Part shown: positions 1 through 8,508 of the stretch, in pieces | How positions within the stretch are numbered: position 1 is the first letter of the stretch | Layout: every line of letters begins with the position of its first letter | Assembly (NCBI GenBank): GCA_023430045.1 | Contig: JAEZCF010000081.1 | Coordinates: 1-43,010 of the forward strand | Source: Pseudomonadota bacterium | GTDB lineage: Bacteria; Pseudomonadota; Gammaproteobacteria; Xanthomonadales; Xanthomonadaceae | Length of the DNA stretch: 43,010 nucleotides | Direction: 5' to 3' | The notes under the pieces: model-generated | Told to the model about the DNA's origin: nothing | Database searches by the model: none | What the model saw: the letters and a program-made list of their open reading frames with translations, nothing else | Program-made: the position numbers and the translations under genes

Positions 1-26
1 GATGTGGATCGTGGCCGCGGCCGGGG

Positions 27-2396
27 TCACTTCACGTTCTCGTTGAACAGCTTGAGGATGCGCTTGTACTGGTCCAGCCACGAGTCGGCACGCACGTAAC
101 CATGGCGTTCCAGCGGATACGGCGCGATCGACCAGTTGTCCTTGTGCAGCTCGATCAGGCGCTGGCTCAGGTTCACCGAATCCTGGAAGAACACGTTGTC
201 GTCCATCATGCCGTGGGCGATCAGCAGGTGGTCCTGCAGGTTCTGCGCGTATTCGATCGGCGAGGAGACGCGGTATGCCTCCGGATCGATGTCCGGGGTA
301 TTGAGGATGTTCGCGGTGTACTCGTGGTTGTAGTTGTGCCAGTCCACCACCGGGCGAAGCGCGGCACCGGCCTTGAACGTGCCCGGCGAGCGGAACAGCG
401 CCATGAACGTCATGAAGCCGCCATAGGAACCGCCGTAGATGCCGGCGCGGTCGCGGTCGCCCTGCTGCGTGGTGGCCAGCCAGTCCAGTCCGTCCTGGTA
501 GTCTTCCAGCTCCGGATGGCCCATGTTGCGGTAGATGGCGGTGCGCCAGTCGCGGCCATAGCCTTCGCTGCCGCGGTAATCCATGTCCAGCACGATGTAG
601 CCCTGCTGCACCAGCAGGTTGTGGAACATCTGCTCGCGGAAATAGGCCGGGTAACGCTGGTGCACGTTCTGCAGGTAACCGGCGCCGTGCACGAACATCA
701 CGATCGGGTATTTCCTGCCGGGCTCCTTCTTTTCAGGTCCGTAATACTTCGCCCAGACCACGCCGGCACCACGCCGGGACGGCACCGCCACCAGCGTCGG
801 CTGGATCCATTCGCGTGCCTTGAATCCGGCGCTGCGGGTATCGGTCAGCACACGGGCTTGGCCACCGCCGGCCGGCACCACCGCCAGCTGCGGCGGCAGG
901 TAGGCGCCGGAATAGCGCACCAGAAGCTGCTGGCCGTCCGGCGAAAGGCTGAAGTCCTCCACACCGTTGAGGTCGGTCAGCTCGCGTACCTGCCGGCTGT
1001 CGGCGTCCACCGCGCAGATCTCGTAATCATGCGGCGCCTGCTGGTTGCACAGGACATAGAAGCCCTTGCCATCGGCGGACAGCACCGGCGCCGAGGTTTC
1101 CCACTTGCCGCTGGTCAATGCCTGCGGCTTGCCGCCCGCGGCCTGGGTATACAGGTGCGAGAAGCCGGACTCCTCGGACAGCAGCCACAGCGTGCGGCCG
1201 TCGGCCATCCAGCCGAAATCGTTGAAGCCCCAGTTGATCCAGGCCGCGTCGGTGAGGCGGTGACGGTTCTGCAGGCGGCCATCGGCAGCGTCCAGGCTGA
1301 CGATCCAGCGGTCCTTGTTGTCGACGGCGCGCAGCATGATCGCGGCCTGCTGGCCGTCCTGGCTCCAGCGGATGCCGCCGCCCATGAAGTCGCTCATCAC
1401 CTGCAGCGGGCGGTCGCCCTTCAGCGCATCCTTGCCAGCCTTCTTCCGCAGCGCGGCCAGCGGGTCGGTGTCGATGCCCGGCAGCGCGCCCAGCGCGATC
1501 TTCTCCGCCTTGCCGCTGCGGGCATCCACGCGCCACAGGGTATGCGGGTCCGGATCATTGCGGCCGACGCGGGTGCGTGCGTCCTCGGTTTCCTCGTAAC
1601 CGGATTCGGTCACATACAGCGGCATCTTGCTGGTGCGGCCCTCGTCGAAGTCTTTCGGCCGGGTCGCCACGATCAGATGGACCAGGTCCGGCGAGAGCGC
1701 GCTGTCGACGATCTCCACGTCGCTGCCCAGGTACACCGGGCCCGGGGCGCGGGTCGGGTCGGTCTCGCGCCAGCGCTTGTCCTGTTCCTTCAGCGCTTCG
1801 CGCTGTTCGCGGTCGCGGCGCAGGGTTTCCAGGGTGCGCAGCTGCTGGTCGCGCAGCACGTCGGCCTTGGGCGGATCGGCGGGATTCCTTTCCGCCTTCA
1901 GGCTGGCGACCTGGGACACGCCGGCTGCGGCGGTCCAGTGGTACCAGTTCTGCCCATTGCGCCAGATCACCCCGCCATCGGTGGCGAAGTTCACGCCGCT
2001 GGAGCGTTCGTTGCCGCGCGTGAGCTGGGTCAGGGTGCCGCTGCGCAGGTCGCGCACGAACACATCGCCGTTGCGGACGAAGGCGCTGCGCGTGCGGCCG
2101 CGGTCATATACCGGGCTGGCCACGTCCAGGGTGCCGCGCTGGTCGTCGGCGACCTGGCTGGCCGCGCCGCCAGCGATGGGCTGGCGGAACGTGTCGCGCA
2201 CCGGGCTGCCGCTGCGCTTGAGCTGGTATTCCACCTGCTGGCTGTTCCAGGACCACCAGGCTTTTTCAACGGGCGGGCCGATCCAGTCGGGGTCGGCCAT
2301 GGCCTGTTCGATGGTGATCGGGGTCGGCGCGGCCTGCACGGCAGGTGCGGCGAGCAGCGCGGACAGCAACAGGGACAGGGGCAGCACTCGGGACAT
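27..2396 (-). CDS. S9 family peptidase (DPP-IV/prolyl oligopeptidase type), exported
   Basis: Serine peptidase that would cleave short peptides, often after proline, in the periplasm. The 789-residue product starts with a Sec signal peptide (MSRVLPLSLLLSALLAAPAVQA). An in-frame ATG 23 codons upstream exists, but it would bury this signal, so the start at 2396 is preferred. Residues of about 60-500 contain WD-like blades typical of the DPP-IV beta-propeller, and the C-terminal third is the alpha/beta-hydrolase domain. The visible triad is Ser657 in GGSYGG, Asp732 in HGMMDDNV and His765 in ERHGY, with spacing normal for family S9. The gene is transcribed away from the sigma-factor unit that starts at 2630, so the shared 233-bp gap must hold both promoters. 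Family assignment is firm; the natural substrate is unknown. Confidence 0.93.
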   Translation of the reverse strand: MSRVLPLSLLLSALLAAPAVQAAPTPITIEQAMADPDWIGPPVEKAWWSWNSQQVEYQLKRSGSPVRDTFRQPIAGGAASQVADDQRGTLDVASPVYDRGRTRSAFVRNGDVFVRDLRSGTLTQLTRGNERSSGVNFATDGGVIWRNGQNWYHWTAAAGVSQVASLKAERNPADPPKADVLRDQQLRTLETLRRDREQREALKEQDKRWRETDPTRAPGPVYLGSDVEIVDSALSPDLVHLIVATRPKDFDEGRTSKMPLYVTESGYEETEDARTRVGRNDPDPHTLWRVDARSGKAEKIALGALPGIDTDPLAALRKKAGKDALKGDRPLQVMSDFMGGGIRWSQDGQQAAIMLRAVDNKDRWIVSLDAADGRLQNRHRLTDAAWINWGFNDFGWMADGRTLWLLSEESGFSHLYTQAAGGKPQALTSGKWETSAPVLSADGKGFYVLCNQQAPHDYEICAVDADSRQVRELTDLNGVEDFSLSPDGQQLLVRYSGAYLPPQLAVVPAGGGQARVLTDTRSAGFKAREWIQPTLVAVPSRRGAGVVWAKYYGPEKKEPGRKYPIVMFVHGAGYLQNVHQRYPAYFREQMFHNLLVQQGYIVLDMDYRGSEGYGRDWRTAIYRNMGHPELEDYQDGLDWLATTQQGDRDRAGIYGGSYGGFMTFMALFRSPGTFKAGAALRPVVDWHNYNHEYTANILNTPDIDPEAYRVSSPIEYAQNLQDHLLIAHGMMDDNVFFQDSVNLSQRLIELHKDNWSIAPYPLERHGYVRADSWLDQYKRILKLFNENVK

Positions 2397-2629
2397 GGGC
2401 GGGAAGCACCAGGAGAAGAAAACCGGGCAAGGGTAGCAGCCTGTCCGCGGCGGGGGCTGGGCCACAGGTCATGGCGGCCACAGCGGGCGTGGCCTGGGCA
2501 CTGACCTGGGAGGGGGCGGATGCATGATCGCTGGATCGACGATTCATGCGAACGGCACTGCAACCGGTTCGTGGCATCGCGCATCCAATCCCATGAACCC
2601 GCATCATTCACCGCAAAAGGAGCATCACC

Positions 2630-2959
2630 ATGCAGATCCTCGTTCCCATCACCTTGTTCATCTGCATCGCCTACGCCATCCAGGCGCTGGCCGATGCCCG
2701 GGCGCGCGGCAAGCTGGTCGCACCGCACGTGCCCGAAGAAGTGATCCGCGCGCTGGCGCTGCTGGAAGAGGAGCGTCGCCGCCAGGGGGCGCTGCGCTGG
2801 GGCATCAGTCTGCTGAGCCTGGCGCTGGCACTGGGGCTGCTGGAGGCGATCGGTGCGAACGACCTGACCTTCGGCGTGGCAGCGGCGCTGGCCGGCAGTG
2901 TCGGTCTGGGCCAGCTGGTGGCCTGGTACCTTACGCGTCCCGCCGCGCGCCAGGGTTGA
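2630..2959 (+). CDS. small two-to-three-helix membrane protein, unknown function
   Basis: The 109-residue protein opens with a hydrophobic helix (residues 1-20). A charged, helical cytoplasmic-type segment follows (residues 25-57, with EEERRRQ). Two more hydrophobic stretches lie at about 58-75 and 80-100. The start is supported by a strong Shine-Dalgarno, AAAAGGAG at 2615-2622, 7 bases before the ATG. It is the first gene of a three-gene unit with a sigma factor (2996) and a tiny membrane protein (3676). That linkage suggests a role in the same signalling unit, but nothing in the sequence shows what it does. I do not recognise the family. Confidence 0.82.
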   Translation: MQILVPITLFICIAYAIQALADARARGKLVAPHVPEEVIRALALLEEERRRQGALRWGISLLSLALALGLLEAIGANDLTFGVAAALAGSVGLGQLVAWYLTRPAARQG

Positions 2960-2995
2960 CCCGCCCATGCCGCACGGACCCGGGGACCGGCACGG

Positions 2996-3679
2996 ATGAG
3001 CCTGCTCGGCGATGCATTGGCGGTGCTGCGACCACGCCGGTCGCAGCCATCGGTGGCAGCCACGCCGACGGCCACTGCGGGCACCACGGATGAGGGTGGC
3101 GGTGATGGCCGCGCTGCGGACCGGGTGCTGGTGCTGGCGGTGATCGGGGGATCGCAACCGGCTTTCGAGCAGCTGGTTGCCGATCACCAGCGGACCTGCG
3201 CGCAGGTGATCGGGAAGATGGTCGGCGACCGCGATCATGTCGCCGACCTGTTGCAGGAGACGTTCCTGGCGGTATATCGGCAACTGCACCGGTTCCGCTT
3301 CGATGCTTCGCTGCGCACCTGGATTTCGAGGGTGGCCTACACCACGGCGCTGCAGTACCTGCGCCGGCGCCGCCTGGAGACGCACTGGTTCGTGGCGAAC
3401 GGCAGCGACGACCTGCCGGAGGTGGGCGACGGCGAGCCCGGTCCAGCCGAGCTGAGCCAATCCCACCAGGCCGGGCAGTGGCTGTCGGCCGCCCTGCAGC
3501 GGTTGACACCGGCGCAGCGGCTGATCGTGACCCTGCACTACGTGGAGGAGTTCGATATCGGCGAGATCGTGCAGATCACCGGCATGCCGGGCGGTACCAT
3601 CAAGAGCCATCTGTACCGGGCGCGGCAGGCGTTGAAGGCCGATCTGCTGCGCCGGGCGCCTGCCGGAGAACTGCTGTGA
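2996..3679 (+). CDS. ECF-type RNA polymerase sigma factor
   Basis: Alternative sigma factor of 227 residues. After a Ser/Thr/Gly-rich N-terminal extension of about 45 residues comes region 2 (about 55-125), including the DLLQETFLAVYR core and the RTWISRVAYTTALQYLRRRR segment that contacts the -10 element. Region 4 (about 160-215) is a helix-turn-helix with TPAQRLIVTLHYVEEF and GTIKSHLYRARQALK. Its final TGA is overlapped by the GTG of the following 72-residue gene, so the two are probably translationally coupled. The N-terminal extension is longer than in most ECF factors. Target promoters cannot be read from this window. Family assignment is firm. Confidence 0.92.
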   Translation: MSLLGDALAVLRPRRSQPSVAATPTATAGTTDEGGGDGRAADRVLVLAVIGGSQPAFEQLVADHQRTCAQVIGKMVGDRDHVADLLQETFLAVYRQLHRFRFDASLRTWISRVAYTTALQYLRRRRLETHWFVANGSDDLPEVGDGEPGPAELSQSHQAGQWLSAALQRLTPAQRLIVTLHYVEEFDIGEIVQITGMPGGTIKSHLYRARQALKADLLRRAPAGELL

Positions 3680-3894
3680 ACGACCCCGTGGACCATCCGG
3701 ACGATGCCAGCCGCCGCGCGCTGGCACGCGCGCTGCGCGATGCCGATACCGGCGAGCCGACGCCGGATGTGCGCGACGCGCTGTCGCGCCGGCTGCAGGA
3801 AGAGCGCCGTCAGGGCACCACGGGATATGTGGTGGCGCAGGTGCTGCTGCTGGCGGCGCTGCTGGTGGCCGGCGCCTGGTATTTCCTGCGTTAG
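3676..3894 (+). CDS. 72-residue single-helix membrane protein, candidate regulator of the adjacent sigma factor
   Basis: Begins at a GTG that overlaps the stop codon of the sigma factor (GTGA). The product has a charged soluble N-terminal part of about 47 residues rich in Asp, Arg and Glu, then one transmembrane helix (YVVAQVLLLAALLVAGAWYFL) running to the C-terminus. This tail-anchored layout, with the soluble part in the cytoplasm beside an ECF sigma gene, is what a minimal anti-sigma factor could look like. No zinc-binding HxxxCxxC motif or other known anti-sigma signature is present, so the role is inference from position. The start is inferred from the overlap and the frame. Confidence 0.72.
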   Translation: MNDPVDHPDDASRRALARALRDADTGEPTPDVRDALSRRLQEERRQGTTGYVVAQVLLLAALLVAGAWYFLR

Positions 3895-3907
3895 CGACGC
3901 CCGGCTC

Positions 3908-4048
3908 GTAGCGCCGGGCTCTGCCCGGCTGGGGCCTTCGGGGCAGCGGGGCAGAGCCCTGCTCTACCGTGCCCGGCTTTGGTTTGTAGCGCCGGGCTCT
4001 GCCCGGCTGCGAGGATTCATGGGGCTGCCGGGCAGAGCCCGGCACTAC
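3908..4048. repeat. two inverted pairs of GTAG-type REP palindromes
   Basis: Four related units are visible. Forward copies at 3908-3930 and 3986-4009 both read GTAGCGCCGGGCTCTGCCCGG. Inverted copies lie at about 3948-3967 (degenerate, ending CTCTAC) and 4027-4048 (ending CACTAC). Each unit forms a short GC stem with a CT loop, and each forward/inverted pair could fold into a larger hairpin. This matches the GTAG-headed repetitive extragenic palindromes of Stenotrophomonas, which are mobilised by RAYT (Y1-like) transposases. They fill the gap between the sigma-factor unit and cioA and may act as a transcription or mRNA-stability boundary. Confidence 0.85.
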
Positions 4049-4155
4049 ATGGCTGCAAGGCGGCATGCGACACGATGACCCGGCGCGTCACCGCGTCGCA
4101 TCCCGGCTTCACGGAAAGCGGTCCAGAATGGTGCGGTTTCCCACCCGGGCCAGGC

Positions 4156-4161
4156 AGGAGG
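4156..4161 (+). promoter_or_regulatory. Shine-Dalgarno that fixes a TTG start for cioA
   Basis: A perfect AGGAGG lies 6 bases upstream of the TTG at 4168. No ATG or GTG in that frame is close to the start of the conserved protein. An ATG at 4111 in the upstream extension of the frame would add 19 non-conserved residues. The 119 bp between the last REP unit and this site contain no clear FNR/ANR-type palindrome. Confidence 0.8.
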
Positions 4162-4167
4162 CGTCCC

Positions 4168-5565
4168 TTGGACGCAGTGTTGTTGTCGCGCATCCAGTTC
4201 GGCTTCGTGATCAGTTTCCACGTGCTGTTCCCGGCCTTCACCATCGGTACCGCCAGCTGGCTGGCGTTCGTGGAATGGCGATGGCTGCGCACGCGTGCTC
4301 CGGTATGGCGCGAGCTGTATTTCTTCTGGCAGAAGATCTTCGCGGTGTCCTTCGGGATGGGCGTGGTCAGCGGCATCGTCATGGCCTTCCAGTTCGGCAC
4401 CAACTGGCCACGGCTGATCGAAACCGCCGGTACCGTGATCGGTCCGCTGCTGACCTATGAAGTGCTGACCGCGTTCTTCCTGGAGGCCAGCTTCCTGGGC
4501 GTGATGATGTTCGGCTGGGGACGCGTGTCGCCACGCCTGCATTTCCTGTCCACCTGCATGGTGGCGCTGGGTACGTTGTTTTCCACGTTCTGGATCCTGG
4601 CCTCCAACAGCTGGCTGCACACGCCGGCCGGCTACGAACTGGTGGATGGCATCGTGCACCCACGGGACTGGTGGCAGGTGGTGTTCAACCCCTCCTTTCC
4701 GTACCGCCTCACGCACATGGCGCTGGGCTCGTTCATCACCACCTGTTTCGTCATCGGTGGCATCGGCGCTTGGTACCTGCGTCGTGGCGAACATGTGGAC
4801 GCCGGGCGTCGCATGCTGGCGGCCGCGGTGGTCTTTGCCGCCATCACTGTGCCGCTGCAGATTCTGGCCGGCGACATGCACGGGCTGAATACCCTGGAAC
4901 ACCAGTCGATGAAGATCGCCGCAGTGGAAGCGCACTGGCACGAAGGCGGGGAAGGCGAGGGCGTGCCGCTGGTGGTGTTCGCCCTGCCCAATCCGGCGCA
5001 GGAGCGCAATGATTTCGAGGTCGCCGTACCGCGGCTGGGCAGCCTGATCCTGACCCATTCCCTGGATGGCCGTTTCGATCCGTTGACCTCGGTGCCGGCC
5101 AGCGACCGGCCACCGGTGACGCCGGTGTTCTTCGCGTTCCGCATCATGGTCGGGCTGGGCACGCTGATGCTGCTGCTGGCATGGGTATCGGCGTGGGCGC
5201 TGTGGCGGGGCAGGCTGCTGGGCTCGCCCTGGCTGCTGCGTGGCTGGAACTGGATGCTGCCCAGTGGCTTCGTCGCACTGGTATCAGGCTGGTTCGTCAC
5301 CGAAATGGGGCGCCAGCCGTGGGTGGTGCATGGACTGCTGCGTACCGCCGATGCGGTCGGCCCGCAGAGCGTGTGGATGACCGCGCTCTCGCTGGGCGTG
5401 TACGTGGTCGGCTACGCCTTCGTGTTTGGCTGGGGCATCTGGTACCTGGTGAAGATCCTGCGCCAGGGCCCCAGGCGGCACGAAGACAGCCCGTCCCTGG
5501 ACGGTGGCAGCCACACGCCGGCGCGGCCGCTATCGGCCGCCGATGAACCGCTGGAGGAGCGCTGA
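4168..5565 (+). CDS. cioA: cyanide-insensitive (bd-type) ubiquinol oxidase subunit I
   Basis: Catalytic subunit of a cytochrome bd-like terminal oxidase of the inner membrane. It oxidises ubiquinol and, with subunit II, reduces oxygen to water. The 465-residue protein starts at a TTG (MDAVLLSRIQFGFVIS). His18 in SFHVLFPAF is the expected axial haem ligand. A GDMHG segment, then K and E residues in MKIAAVEAHW, mark the quinol-binding periplasmic loop. The loop after it is short, as in CIO-type enzymes rather than long-loop E. coli CydA. The GRQPW signature lies at residues 381-385. cioB follows 1 bp after the stop codon. Assignment to the bd superfamily is firm; the CIO label rests on the short loop. 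Confidence 0.94.
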   Translation: MDAVLLSRIQFGFVISFHVLFPAFTIGTASWLAFVEWRWLRTRAPVWRELYFFWQKIFAVSFGMGVVSGIVMAFQFGTNWPRLIETAGTVIGPLLTYEVLTAFFLEASFLGVMMFGWGRVSPRLHFLSTCMVALGTLFSTFWILASNSWLHTPAGYELVDGIVHPRDWWQVVFNPSFPYRLTHMALGSFITTCFVIGGIGAWYLRRGEHVDAGRRMLAAAVVFAAITVPLQILAGDMHGLNTLEHQSMKIAAVEAHWHEGGEGEGVPLVVFALPNPAQERNDFEVAVPRLGSLILTHSLDGRFDPLTSVPASDRPPVTPVFFAFRIMVGLGTLMLLLAWVSAWALWRGRLLGSPWLLRGWNWMLPSGFVALVSGWFVTEMGRQPWVVHGLLRTADAVGPQSVWMTALSLGVYVVGYAFVFGWGIWYLVKILRQGPRRHEDSPSLDGGSHTPARPLSAADEPLEER

Positions 5566-5566
5566 C

Positions 5567-6583
5567 ATGGATATTGCAACCTGGTTGCCGGTGGCGTGGT
5601 TCGCGGTGATCGGCTTCGGGGTGCTCATGTACGTGCTGCTGGATGGCTTCGTGCTGGGCATCGGCATCCTTGCGCCGTTCTCGCACGGCGAAGAACAACT
5701 GGACCAGATGATGAACACCGCTGCGCCGATCTGGGACGGCAACGAGACCTGGCTGGTGCTGGGTGGTGCGGGCCTGCTGGCCGCGTTTCCGAAGGCCTAT
5801 GCGGCGCTGCTGTCGGCGTTGTACCTGCCCGTGCTGCTGCTGGTGATGGCGCTCGTATTCCGGGGCGTGGCCTTCGAATTCCGCTTCAAGGCGCACCGGT
5901 CACGGCGGCTGTGGAGCGTTGCGTTCGGCATCGGGTCGCTGGCGGCCACGTTCGCGCAGGGGGTGATCCTGGGGGCGCTGGTACAGGGCCTGCCGATCGT
6001 GGATGGCGTGTACCAGGGCGGTCCGTTCAGCTGGTTCAGCCCGTTCGCGATGCTTACCGGCGCGGCGCTGGTGGCCGGCTATGCACTGCTGGGCAGCACC
6101 TGGCTGATCCTGAAGACCACCGGTGCGGTGCAGGCGCTGGCGCGCCAGCTGACCCGGCCGCTGGTGGTGGCGGTGATCGTCGCCATGGGGCTGGTCAGCA
6201 GCTGGCTGCCGTTCCTGGATTCGCGCCTGATGGCACGCTGGTTCAGCGATGGCAATTTCTGGTGGCTGTCGCCGGTGCCGCTGCTGACCCTGGCGGTCGC
6301 GGTGGCGTTGTGGCGCAGCGCCATGCATCCACGACGCGACGCGCCGCCCTTCCTGCTCAGCATGGGCCTGTTCGTGCTTGGCTTCGCCGGCCTGGTGCTG
6401 GGCATGTGGCCCTATCTGCTACCGCCGACGATGACCCTGTGGGATGCCGCTGCGCCGGCGTCGTCGCAGGGCTTCACGCTGGTCGGACTGGTGGTGCTGC
6501 TGCCGGTGATCCTGGGGTACACCGCGTGGTCGTACCGGGTGTTCCGCGGCAAGGTGGAGGCCGACGCCGGCTACCACCATTGA
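5567..6583 (+). CDS. cioB: cyanide-insensitive (bd-type) ubiquinol oxidase subunit II
   Basis: Partner of cioA, 338 residues, with about eight to nine transmembrane helices. The N-terminus (WFAVIGFGVLMYVLLDGFVLGIG) and the WDGNETWLVLGG motif are diagnostic of CydB/CioB proteins. The start at 5567 is 1 bp after the cioA stop and has a Shine-Dalgarno (GGAGGAG, about 5553-5559) lying inside cioA. No small CydX-like subunit gene follows: the 131 bp before the pigment cluster contain only GC-rich sequence with no convincing open frame. The pair is probably transcribed as one unit. Confidence 0.94.
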   Translation: MDIATWLPVAWFAVIGFGVLMYVLLDGFVLGIGILAPFSHGEEQLDQMMNTAAPIWDGNETWLVLGGAGLLAAFPKAYAALLSALYLPVLLLVMALVFRGVAFEFRFKAHRSRRLWSVAFGIGSLAATFAQGVILGALVQGLPIVDGVYQGGPFSWFSPFAMLTGAALVAGYALLGSTWLILKTTGAVQALARQLTRPLVVAVIVAMGLVSSWLPFLDSRLMARWFSDGNFWWLSPVPLLTLAVAVALWRSAMHPRRDAPPFLLSMGLFVLGFAGLVLGMWPYLLPPTMTLWDAAAPASSQGFTLVGLVVLLPVILGYTAWSYRVFRGKVEADAGYHH

Positions 6584-6714
6584 GGCGCCACCGGGCGGCG
6601 GGCGGCGCTCCCGGCCGGCCAGGCATCGGCAGCGGCCGGTACGTGCGCCGGCGCATGCCGTGGTAGCGTGCGCTGCTCCGGCCCGGTGCCGCTTTTTCGC
6701 AGACCCCTGCTGCA

Positions 6715-7455
6715 ATGATCGAGTTCTCCGTCGTCGACTGGGCCGCCTGGGCGCCCGGACTTGCCACCCGCGACGAATGGCGGCGCTGGGCTTGCAACCC
6801 GTGGCTTCCGCACGGCGACGATACGCCGGCACTGCCTGAAGTACCGGCCATGCAGCGCCGGCGCATCGAGCGGCTGGGGCGGATGGCCATCCAGGCCGCA
6901 TGCTGGTGCGAAGGCGAGGGCGGTGCCGACAGCGACGTGCCGATGGTGTTCGCCAGCCGCCACGGCGACGTGGACCGTTCCATGGAACTGCTGCGTGCGC
7001 TGGTCGCCGACGAGGCCCTGTCACCCACTACCTTCGGCTTGTCCGTGCACAACGCGATCGGCGCGCTGTACTCCATCACCCGCGGCCACCGTGGCAACCA
7101 GCTGGCGCTCGCCGCCGGCAGGGCCACCATCGAAGCGGCCTGCGTTGAAGCGGCCGCGCTGCTGGCCGACGGTGCCCCGGAAGTGCGCATCGTCGCCTAC
7201 GATCCGCCGTTGCCTGCACTCTACGCGGACTTCCTCGACGAACCCGCGGCTTACTACGCGTGGTGCTGGCGGGTGGCCGCGGCGGACGCGGACGGCATGC
7301 GCGTGCGCCTGCGCTGGCAGGCCGACGGATGTGCCGACGATGTGGCCGGAATGCTTCCGCATGCTCTGGACCTGCATCGTTTCCTGCTTGCCGGCGACGC
7401 GACCCTGGAGCGCGTCGTGGACGGCCAGCGCTGGAGCTGGCAGCGTGCCGGCTGA
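6715..7455 (+). CDS. apeC: ketosynthase-like chain-length factor of the aryl-polyene cluster
   Basis: First gene of the pigment cluster, 246 residues. It resembles the N-terminal half of a beta-ketoacyl synthase (Ketoacyl-synt_2-type family) and opens with MIEFSVVDWAAWAPGL. Motifs such as MQRRRIERLGRMA and SVHNAIGALYSI match this family. No TACSS-like active-site cysteine is present. In studied aryl-polyene systems such a protein pairs with a true ketosynthase as a chain-length factor, here most likely the one at 18260. The following acyltransferase gene starts inside its 3' end. The cluster promoter should lie in 6584-6714, but I see no clear -35/-10 pair. Confidence 0.88.
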   Translation: MIEFSVVDWAAWAPGLATRDEWRRWACNPWLPHGDDTPALPEVPAMQRRRIERLGRMAIQAACWCEGEGGADSDVPMVFASRHGDVDRSMELLRALVADEALSPTTFGLSVHNAIGALYSITRGHRGNQLALAAGRATIEAACVEAAALLADGAPEVRIVAYDPPLPALYADFLDEPAAYYAWCWRVAAADADGMRVRLRWQADGCADDVAGMLPHALDLHRFLLAGDATLERVVDGQRWSWQRAG

Positions 7456-8251
7456 CGGCATCGGAGGCGGCCTTGACCAGGCCTGGCGGGTCGTTGCCAC
7501 CGGCTTCAGTTTCCTCGCCTTCGGCGTGGGCGGCCTGCTGTTCGGCACGCTGCTGGTGCCGTTCCTGCTGCTGGCGGTGCGCGATGCGCGACGGCGGCAA
7601 CAGCTGGCACGAAGGCTGGTGCAGCGCCTGTTCGCACTCCATGTGGCCCTGATGCGCATGCTGGGCGTGATGACCTGTGACGTGCAGGGTGCGCACCGCC
7701 TGCAGCGCGATGGCCTGCTGGTACTGGCCAACCACCCGACCCTGATCGACGTGGTGCTGCTGGTGGCATTGCTGCCCAATGCGGACTGCGTCATCAAGGG
7801 GGCCGTGGCCCGCAATCCGTTCATGCGCGGCACCGTGCGGGCGGCGGGCTACCTGGTCAACGATGGCGGCCCGGCGCTGGTGGAGGCGGGCATCGCCGCA
7901 CTGCGCGAAGGCGGCAGCTTGGTCATCTTCCCCGAAGGTACCCGCAGCGTGCCGGGCCAGCCGCTGCGGCTGCAGCGCGGCGCGGCGAACATCGCCGTAC
8001 GTGGGCGTGTGGACATCACGCCGGTACGCATCCGCTGCGTGCCGCAGACGCTGGGCAAGGGGGAGAAGTGGTATCGTGTGCCCCCGCGGCGTTTCCACGT
8101 CACGCTGGAGGTCGGTGAGGACATTCCGATCGGTACGTTTCTCGACGAAGTCGGCATGGCAGGAAGGGATGCCCTGGCCGCACGACGCGTCACCGACCAT
8201 CTCAGCCGCTACTTCCAAACGTATGGAGAACCGACCCGTGCAGGCACTTGA
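7445..8251 (+). CDS. lysophospholipid acyltransferase-like protein (PlsC family)
   Basis: Membrane-associated acyltransferase of 268 residues, the ApeD position by cluster order. A hydrophobic helix (about 17-45) precedes the catalytic HX4D motif (His97-Asp102 in NHPTLID) and the substrate motif FPEGTRS (162-168). It probably transfers an acyl or polyene-derived chain to a lipid acceptor. The start is uncertain. GTG at 7445 overlaps the previous gene by 11 bp and has GGAG upstream; no ATG fits the conserved N-terminus. The ACP gene overlaps its 3' end. Confidence 0.86.
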   Translation: MPADGIGGGLDQAWRVVATGFSFLAFGVGGLLFGTLLVPFLLLAVRDARRRQQLARRLVQRLFALHVALMRMLGVMTCDVQGAHRLQRDGLLVLANHPTLIDVVLLVALLPNADCVIKGAVARNPFMRGTVRAAGYLVNDGGPALVEAGIAALREGGSLVIFPEGTRSVPGQPLRLQRGAANIAVRGRVDITPVRIRCVPQTLGKGEKWYRVPPRRFHVTLEVGEDIPIGTFLDEVGMAGRDALAARRVTDHLSRYFQTYGEPTRAGT

Positions 8252-8495
8252 GCACGAGATCAAGGAACTGATCATTTCCTCGCTGTCGCTGGAAGACATT
8301 TCCGCTGACGACATCGACTCCACCGCTCCCCTCTTTGGCGAAGGCCTCGGCCTGGATTCGATCGATGCGCTGGAGCTTGGCCTGGCCCTGCAGAAGCGGT
8401 TCGGGGTGAGCCTGTCCGCCGATTCGGAAGAAACGCGCCGTCATTTCGGCAGCGTGCAGGCCCTGGCTGGATTCGTCGCCGCCCACCGTGCCTGA
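8238..8495 (+). CDS. apeE: acyl carrier protein 1 of the aryl-polyene cluster
   Basis: Carrier protein of 85 residues. The 4'-phosphopantetheine would sit on Ser41 in GLDSIDALELG. The acidic helical sequence around it is typical of ACPs that hold starter or growing polyene chains. GTG at 8238 (reading MQALEHEIKELI) is preferred because a GGAGA lies 8 bases upstream and ApeE-type ACPs begin with a similar sequence. An ATG at 8223 would add five residues. It lies inside the 3' end of the acyltransferase gene and is followed immediately by a second ACP. No phosphopantetheinyl transferase gene is seen in the window. Confidence 0.9.
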   Translation: MQALEHEIKELIISSLSLEDISADDIDSTAPLFGEGLGLDSIDALELGLALQKRFGVSLSADSEETRRHFGSVQALAGFVAAHRA

Positions 8496-8508
8496 TACGG
8501 CCATCGCC

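Noticed and set aside
102..2504. Plus-strand open frame of 800 codons antisense to the S9 peptidase
   Set aside because: Rich in Val, His, Arg and Gln with no domain motif, and opposite a gene with an intact catalytic triad and signal peptide; typical of high-G+C antisense frames.
4049..4167. FNR/ANR box upstream of cioA
   Set aside because: No TTGAT-N4-ATCAA-like palindrome in this stretch.
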